Assembly (NCBI GenBank): GCA_002402755.1
Contig: DHGK01000179.1
Coordinates: forward strand, 1-16,854
Length of the DNA: 16,854 nt
DNA from: Planctomycetes bacterium UBA4800
Lineage (GTDB): Bacteria > Planctomycetota > UBA8108 > UBA8890 > UBA8898
Direction: 5' to 3'
Made by a program: the position numbers and the translations under genes. Every line of letters begins with the position of its first letter. Positions within the stretch are counted from its first letter, which is position 1. The notes under the pieces are model-generated. The model was not told the DNA's origin. It saw only the letters and a list, made by a program, of their open reading frames with translations, and searched no databases. Positions 12,745 through 16,854 of the stretch are shown in pieces.

Positions 12745-15177
12745 ATGTGTGCCCAGCCTGCTCCCTCCCCGGCCGATCTCCCCGCTTCCGGCGGGCAGAG
12801 CGCCGCGCGGGAACACGGGCTTCCGCCTCTCTCCTTCTTCGTCAAGGCGCTCGCCATCGATCTCTTCGTCGCGGCGCTTCCTGCGTGGCTGGTCGTTCGG
12901 TTCTCCTCGACAACGACCGGCGCCGCCGCCGTGAGCGCCGTGCACGCGGCGGTGTTCGCCGACGCGTTTCTTCTTTTGTGCCTTCTCTGGGCCTGGTTCC
13001 TCTGGACGCAGCGCGACGGCGGACTCGGCGCGACGCGCCGCGAGAAACGGTTCTCGGCCTTGCTCGTTCTGTGCTGCGCCGCCGCCTGGGCTCCCGTCGT
13101 GTGGATGCTCGCCGAGCGCGAACTCATTCTGTCGCGGCACGCGCGGATCGTCCTTGCGTGCATTGCGCTTGTCGCCCTGCCGTGCGTCATGCGCCTTGCC
13201 CGCGCCGCGCGCAGCGACCTCGTTGCGTGGCGCGAGGGCCGCACCGTGCCGTTCCTCGAAGGATGCCGCCGGTGGGCCCTCATTGCCGTGGTGCCGTGTC
13301 TCCTCGTCGTCCTCCCGAAAACCTACTATCGGGCTTGCGAGCGGATGCGCACCACGGTGGAGGCGGCGGTGCAACCTGCGGACAGCGAGGCCGAGGCGCA
13401 GGCGATCAAGCGCCTGCTCCACGATGCGGCCAGGCTCGGCGGCCCCGGTCTCTCGGAAGCGTACCTCGGCCTGTGCGAGGTCGGCGATGCCGAATCCGTG
13501 CCGCTCCTCATCGCCGGCCTGGAGGGCGTCCCCGCGGAGCGGCTCAACCTCGAGCCGTGGCGCCACTGCCGCCTGGCCCTGCGGATCATCACCAACCAGC
13601 ACGATCCCCGCACGCACCAGGAATGGGCGGCGTGGTACGCGCGCAACGGCGCGCGCCCGCACCTTGCGTGGATCGCGGACGGCTTCGCCGCCCGCGGCGT
13701 CCCCGTATCGCGGGAGGGCGATGCCGCCGGCATGCGCGCGCTGCTGCGGATCGCGGGCCGCACGATGCGCGCCGCCGTGTCCGGCAGCGACGAGCAGTTC
13801 GTCCCGGGCGGCGCCTGGATCGACTGGAGCCGGCGCAGGCCGCGGCTTCTTCTCTCCGGCATGCGCGAGGATCACCCCGGCGAGGCCTACAACGCCTACC
13901 TTCTCTGCAAGTCGCACACGGTGCCGGCGGCGAAGGACGTCGTCGCGGAGCTCGCGCAATCGGAGGCGCCCGAGGAGCGCATGGGCGCCGCGGTGTTCGC
14001 GGCATGCGAGCGATCCCCCGCATTCGACGAGATTCTCGCGGCGCTGCGCAAGGACCCCGACTGTGCAGTCCGCTGGTACGCCGCGGCGAACGTGCTCCGC
14101 CGGGAACGGGCGGTCTGGAACGAGCCCCGAAACCCGCGCGTGACCGAGGATGCGCTGCCGGTCACGGTCGGGCCGTGGAACGCGACGATCGATGGCGGAA
14201 TCCTCTACCTGGTGCACATGACGATCGCCGTGGAAGACGACGTCCTGACCGCATACGACGCGGTCACGCTCACGCGCCAGTGGAGCGTGTTCGGACGGCC
14301 CGATATCCTCTGGGTGCCCATGGCCGTCGACTCCGCACACCTCTTCGCATGGTCCGCGGACGGCCGGCTCGTGTGTCTGGCGCGGGAAAACGGCTGCGAA
14401 ATCTGGACGGCGGACCTGGGGTTGTCCGCTGTGGATCTCGAGGGCCGCCTGAGGCGCGCTCTGTTCCCGTGCGGGGACCATGTGATCGCCCAGGGCGGCA
14501 AGGATGCGGAAGTCCCTTCCTTCTACGTCTGCCGCATCGCGGACGGGAGCGTGACGGGCGTCGGGCAGGGCAACCTTCTGGCGGCAGAGGACTCGACGGC
14601 GATCGTCGCGGATGCGCAGGGCGTGCGGTGCGTCGCCATCCCGAGCCTGACCGCGTCGCCGCCCCTGCCGGTCGAAGGCCGCACGTGCCTCGCCCGCCTC
14701 CACGGCGGCATCGCGGCGCTGCTCGTCGTGCGCTCGGCATCGGACGAGGCGCCCTACCCGCCCTACCAGGATGCGGATCTCTGGATCGAGGGCTGGTCCA
14801 CCGCGGCGCCGGCGCGCGTCTATGCGACCCGGCTCGCCCTTCGCGCACCGATCATCGAATCCTCCGCGGAGGCCGAGGGGATCCTGTACCTGTCCGGAGG
14901 CGGATCCACCTGGGCGGTACGTCTGGCCGACGGCGCCGTCCTGTGGGAGTCTTCGACCGGAGGCCGCGTGTTTCTCGCGGAGAAGAGCGTGCTCGTCGGC
15001 ACCGATGTCCGGGTGGTCGCGCTCGACCGCGATCATGGATACGTGACCGCGCTCTGGACGCTGCCCGACGAGCTGTGGGGATGGAGCGGCTACGATTGGG
15101 TCGCGCATCTGGCCGGCGACCGCCTGCTGCTCTTCTACGAGAACTCTCGCCGTATCGTGGATCTCGGCACGCGCTGA
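12745..15177 (+). CDS. Membrane-anchored HEAT-like / PQQ-propeller protein
   Basis: The 810-residue protein has five likely membrane helices at about 30-52, 62-88, 103-122, 132-150 and 176-192. Residues about 215-310 are helical and HEAT-like, with the planctomycete-style segment LALRIITNQHDPRTHQEWA followed by WIADGFAARGVPV. A second helical block lies at about 390-455 (VVAELAQSEAPEERMGAAVF; AVRWYAAANVLRRE). Residues about 465-808 read as PQQ-like/quinoprotein blades: ILYLVH...LTAYDAVTLTRQWSV, LFAWSADGRLVCLARENGCE and ILYLSGGGSTWAVRLADG. No quinone-cofactor active site is recognised, so the propeller is probably a binding or sensing scaffold facing the exterior. The ATG has a moderate SD-like TGAAGA close by. 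The gene is divergent from the symporter and convergent with the ABC-2 permease (17-base gap). Specific function unknown. Confidence 0.85.
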   Translation: MCAQPAPSPADLPASGGQSAAREHGLPPLSFFVKALAIDLFVAALPAWLVVRFSSTTTGAAAVSAVHAAVFADAFLLLCLLWAWFLWTQRDGGLGATRREKRFSALLVLCCAAAWAPVVWMLAERELILSRHARIVLACIALVALPCVMRLARAARSDLVAWREGRTVPFLEGCRRWALIAVVPCLLVVLPKTYYRACERMRTTVEAAVQPADSEAEAQAIKRLLHDAARLGGPGLSEAYLGLCEVGDAESVPLLIAGLEGVPAERLNLEPWRHCRLALRIITNQHDPRTHQEWAAWYARNGARPHLAWIADGFAARGVPVSREGDAAGMRALLRIAGRTMRAAVSGSDEQFVPGGAWIDWSRRRPRLLLSGMREDHPGEAYNAYLLCKSHTVPAAKDVVAELAQSEAPEERMGAAVFAACERSPAFDEILAALRKDPDCAVRWYAAANVLRRERAVWNEPRNPRVTEDALPVTVGPWNATIDGGILYLVHMTIAVEDDVLTAYDAVTLTRQWSVFGRPDILWVPMAVDSAHLFAWSADGRLVCLARENGCEIWTADLGLSAVDLEGRLRRALFPCGDHVIAQGGKDAEVPSFYVCRIADGSVTGVGQGNLLAAEDSTAIVADAQGVRCVAIPSLTASPPLPVEGRTCLARLHGGIAALLVVRSASDEAPYPPYQDADLWIEGWSTAAPARVYATRLALRAPIIESSAEAEGILYLSGGGSTWAVRLADGAVLWESSTGGRVFLAEKSVLVGTDVRVVALDRDHGYVTALWTLPDELWGWSGYDWVAHLAGDRLLLFYENSRRIVDLGTR

Positions 15178-15194
15178 GATGCGTGCCGCGGCGT

Positions 15195-16854
15195 TCAGGC
15201 CCGCCGCCGCGCCCACGGCGTGCGCCGTATGCGCTGCGCCGCCAGCCACAGGAAACAGAGTCCGAGCAGGATGTGGTAGATGGCGGTGCAGACGATCGCG
15301 CCTGCCGGCACATCGATCTCATCCCGCGCGGACAATGCGCCATCCTTCCACCGGAAGCCGCAGCCCTCATCTGCGACTCGCACGATCTGCGCCGGCGGAC
15401 TGATGTCCGCGGAGATCTCCGCGATGAAGCTCTCAGCCGTACCGCCGGTCCCGAACTGCGCGATCCCCCCGACCAGGCTCGGAATCCCCGCCCAGAGGAT
15501 CGACGCCGCGGCCACGGTGACGACAACCGCCGTCGTCGTCTTTCTGAAGACGGCGCTTGTCCAGAGGCCGAACGCGGCGACAAAGAACGCGGTTCCCACG
15601 ACAACGACCGCCACGAGCGGCGGCACGGCGGGATTGACCAGCCCGGCCGCGGTGAAGAGGAAGAGATGCAGCGCCATGAGCGCCCACACGGGGAGCGACT
15701 GGCCGAGGCAGCCCGCGAACTTGCCGCACACGATGCGCGCATCGGTCTGCAGCGTCCCGAGGAGCGCCGGCCACGTCCCCGCTTCCTTCTCCGAGGTGAT
15801 CGCGCCTGCGCCGAGCGCGGCGGCGCTGAGCAGCCCCAAGATCGTGAAGAAAGCCAACGTCTTGGCATGCGCCCATCCCGCGTGGAAGTCGTCGAGGAAG
15901 ACCGCGTACGTCGTGAGCACGAGCGCAAGGGCCAGGACGACCGCCGCGCGGCGCGCGCGCGTGTTGCGAATGAACGGCTGCCTGAGCTCCCGCCAGAGGA
16001 CGGGCGGGCCCCGCACACGGCGAATGCGGGCCGCCGCGGCCGCGGCGGGCGTTTCGCCGCGCAGCTCCCCGCGACCGAGGACGGCGCCCCCTCCGATTGC
16101 CTGGACACGCACCGCCCGGCGCACAAGGCACACGCAGGCGCCGAGCACGAGCGCCGACATGCCGCACACGATCCCGCTGTGAAGCTCCCAGGCAAACCCC
16201 GCGGTCGCGCCGGGGTTCAGGAGGTCCCTGCAGATCTGATCGAGCGCGTGGGGCGGCGAGAAGAGCGCCGCGCGCTCCCGGGGTCCGCCGAACGGTGCCG
16301 GGCCACGCAGGGTCAGCGCCATTTCGGGAATCAGGAGAAAGAGCCCCATGTAGGCGAGCAGCGCCCCGACAACGACCGTGTGCATGCGCCGGCACAGCAT
16401 CGAAAGGAGCAGCGTCATGGATGCGATACTCAGGACGCTCGCGAGCGTCACCAGCGTGGCGCTCGCCACGAACTCCCAGGGCACCCCGCCGAATGCGCGC
16501 ACGAGGATGAGAAACGGCGTGCTGATGCCCATGAAGAGCAGCACCTGGAAGAGCCTGCTCGCGAGCTTCCCCGCCACGATCTGGAGGCTCGTGACCGGCG
16601 TCGTCATCAGAACTCCCAGCGTGCGCGCGCGCCGCTCGTCGCCGAGCGTCGTGCTCAGGAGCGCGACCGCGAGGAGATGCAGCGCAATGAACTGGAAGAT
16701 GACGATCGCCATCGCCAGCGTCCTGCCGAACTCGGCAAGCTGCGCGGTCATGTACGCCGGCGAAACGCCGCGTCCGGGCGCATTCGCCGCCCACACGGAA
16801 GCGAGCACGGCCGCAAAGACGAGCGGATACGCCAGGCGCAGGAGATAGTGGCGC
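15195..16854 (-). CDS. ABC-2 type transporter permease, internally duplicated (5' end beyond window)
   Basis: At least 552 residues are visible. The frame remains open from the GTG at 16808 to the window edge and encodes RHYLLRLAYPLVFAAVLAS, the usual first-helix entry, so the true start lies to the right. Two permease halves are present. LGDERRARTLGVLMT...GK (55-81, counted from the GTG) and ITSEKEAGTWPALLG...GK (337-363) align without gaps over 27 positions with 10 identities. The second half opens with the family's PPVLWRELRQPFIRN at 268-282. About 12 hydrophobic helices can be traced. Such permeases work with an ABC ATPase to export drugs, lipids or polysaccharides, or to support gliding and sporulation-like functions. 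The ATPase gene is not in the window and is expected upstream, to the right. A large extracytoplasmic loop sits at about 448-500. Confidence 0.88.
   Translation of the reverse strand, partial: RHYLLRLAYPLVFAAVLASVWAANAPGRGVSPAYMTAQLAEFGRTLAMAIVIFQFIALHLLAVALLSTTLGDERRARTLGVLMTTPVTSLQIVAGKLASRLFQVLLFMGISTPFLILVRAFGGVPWEFVASATLVTLASVLSIASMTLLLSMLCRRMHTVVVGALLAYMGLFLLIPEMALTLRGPAPFGGPRERAALFSPPHALDQICRDLLNPGATAGFAWELHSGIVCGMSALVLGACVCLVRRAVRVQAIGGGAVLGRGELRGETPAAAAAARIRRVRGPPVLWRELRQPFIRNTRARRAAVVLALALVLTTYAVFLDDFHAGWAHAKTLAFFTILGLLSAAALGAGAITSEKEAGTWPALLGTLQTDARIVCGKFAGCLGQSLPVWALMALHLFLFTAAGLVNPAVPPLVAVVVVGTAFFVAAFGLWTSAVFRKTTTAVVVTVAAASILWAGIPSLVGGIAQFGTGGTAESFIAEISADISPPAQIVRVADEGCGFRWKDGALSARDEIDVPAGAIVCTAIYHILLGLCFLWLAAQRIRRTPWARRRA

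Noticed and set aside
12558..13283. A 242-codon 5' extension of the symporter frame
   Set aside because: It overlaps the start and first part of the divergent propeller gene, encodes low-complexity Arg/Ala/Thr-rich sequence and breaks the usual family N-terminus (MHLQLIDWLIV).
12580..15249. An 889-codon open frame on the minus strand opposite the HEAT/propeller gene
   Set aside because: The composition is that of a shadow frame (Arg, Gly, His, Ala-rich) with no hydrophobic or domain pattern, whereas the plus strand shows membrane helices and propeller repeats.
1..16854. CRISPR arrays, tRNA or rRNA genes, phage integration sites
   Set aside because: No regularly spaced repeats, no tRNA-like cloverleaf ending with CCA and no rRNA-conserved stretches were seen on reading either strand.

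Overview
This window is GC-rich bacterial chromosomal DNA. Many stretches exceed 70% G+C, and codons end mostly in G or C. The gene set is a Tat-exported Gfo/Idh/MocA oxidoreductase, a COG4299-type membrane acyltransferase, an SLC5 sodium:solute symporter, a DUF1680/GH127 glycosidase, a membrane-anchored HEAT/PQQ-propeller protein, and an ABC-2 permease with the planctomycete-style 'EKEAGTW...GK' motif. Together these suggest a glycan-degrading member of the Planctomycetota or a related environmental phylum (for example Hydrogenedentota, Lentisphaerota or Verrucomicrobiota). There is no rRNA, tRNA or marker gene in the window, so this assignment is inference.

Layout. Positions 1-49 hold the edge of a REP-like palindromic and tandem-repeat element. 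From 50 to 3355 (minus strand) lies a secreted two-enzyme fusion, a GH39-like glycosidase joined to a GH127 beta-L-arabinofuranosidase. On the plus strand follow a metallo-beta-lactamase-fold hydrolase (3525-4274) and a two-gene DUF433/DUF5615 toxin-antitoxin-like pair (4398-4969). That pair has its own sigma70-type promoter and visibly lower G+C. A 12-bp hairpin at 5009-5035 separates it from a long minus-strand run.

Read in the direction of transcription, the minus-strand run is: SLC5 symporter (12557-10740), secreted double-methyltransferase protein with a C-terminal beta-rich domain (10659-8527), DUF5674 protein (8386-8042), small helical protein 3 bases downstream (8038-7733), COG4299 acyltransferase (7641-6421) and Gfo/Idh/MocA oxidoreductase (6377-5064). 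Spacings of 80-140 bases with candidate promoters suggest several transcripts rather than one. The pairs 8042/8038 and 6421/6377 look translationally or transcriptionally coupled.

Divergent from the symporter, and apparently sharing a promoter region with it, is an 810-residue protein (12745-15177) with five predicted membrane helices, HEAT-like segments and a PQQ-like propeller. An internally duplicated ABC-2 permease (15195 to past the right edge) converges on it and is cut by the window end.

Functional reading. The exported arabinofuranosidase/xylosidase-type fusion, the exported sugar-type oxidoreductase, the symporter, the glucosaminide-acetyltransferase-like membrane protein and the secreted methyltransferase/beta-domain protein could together handle a decorated (possibly arabinose-containing or O-methylated) polysaccharide. 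This is an inference from neighbourhood and families. The least understood items are the secreted protein with one intact and one decayed methyltransferase domain, and the tightly coupled DUF5674/helical-protein pair.
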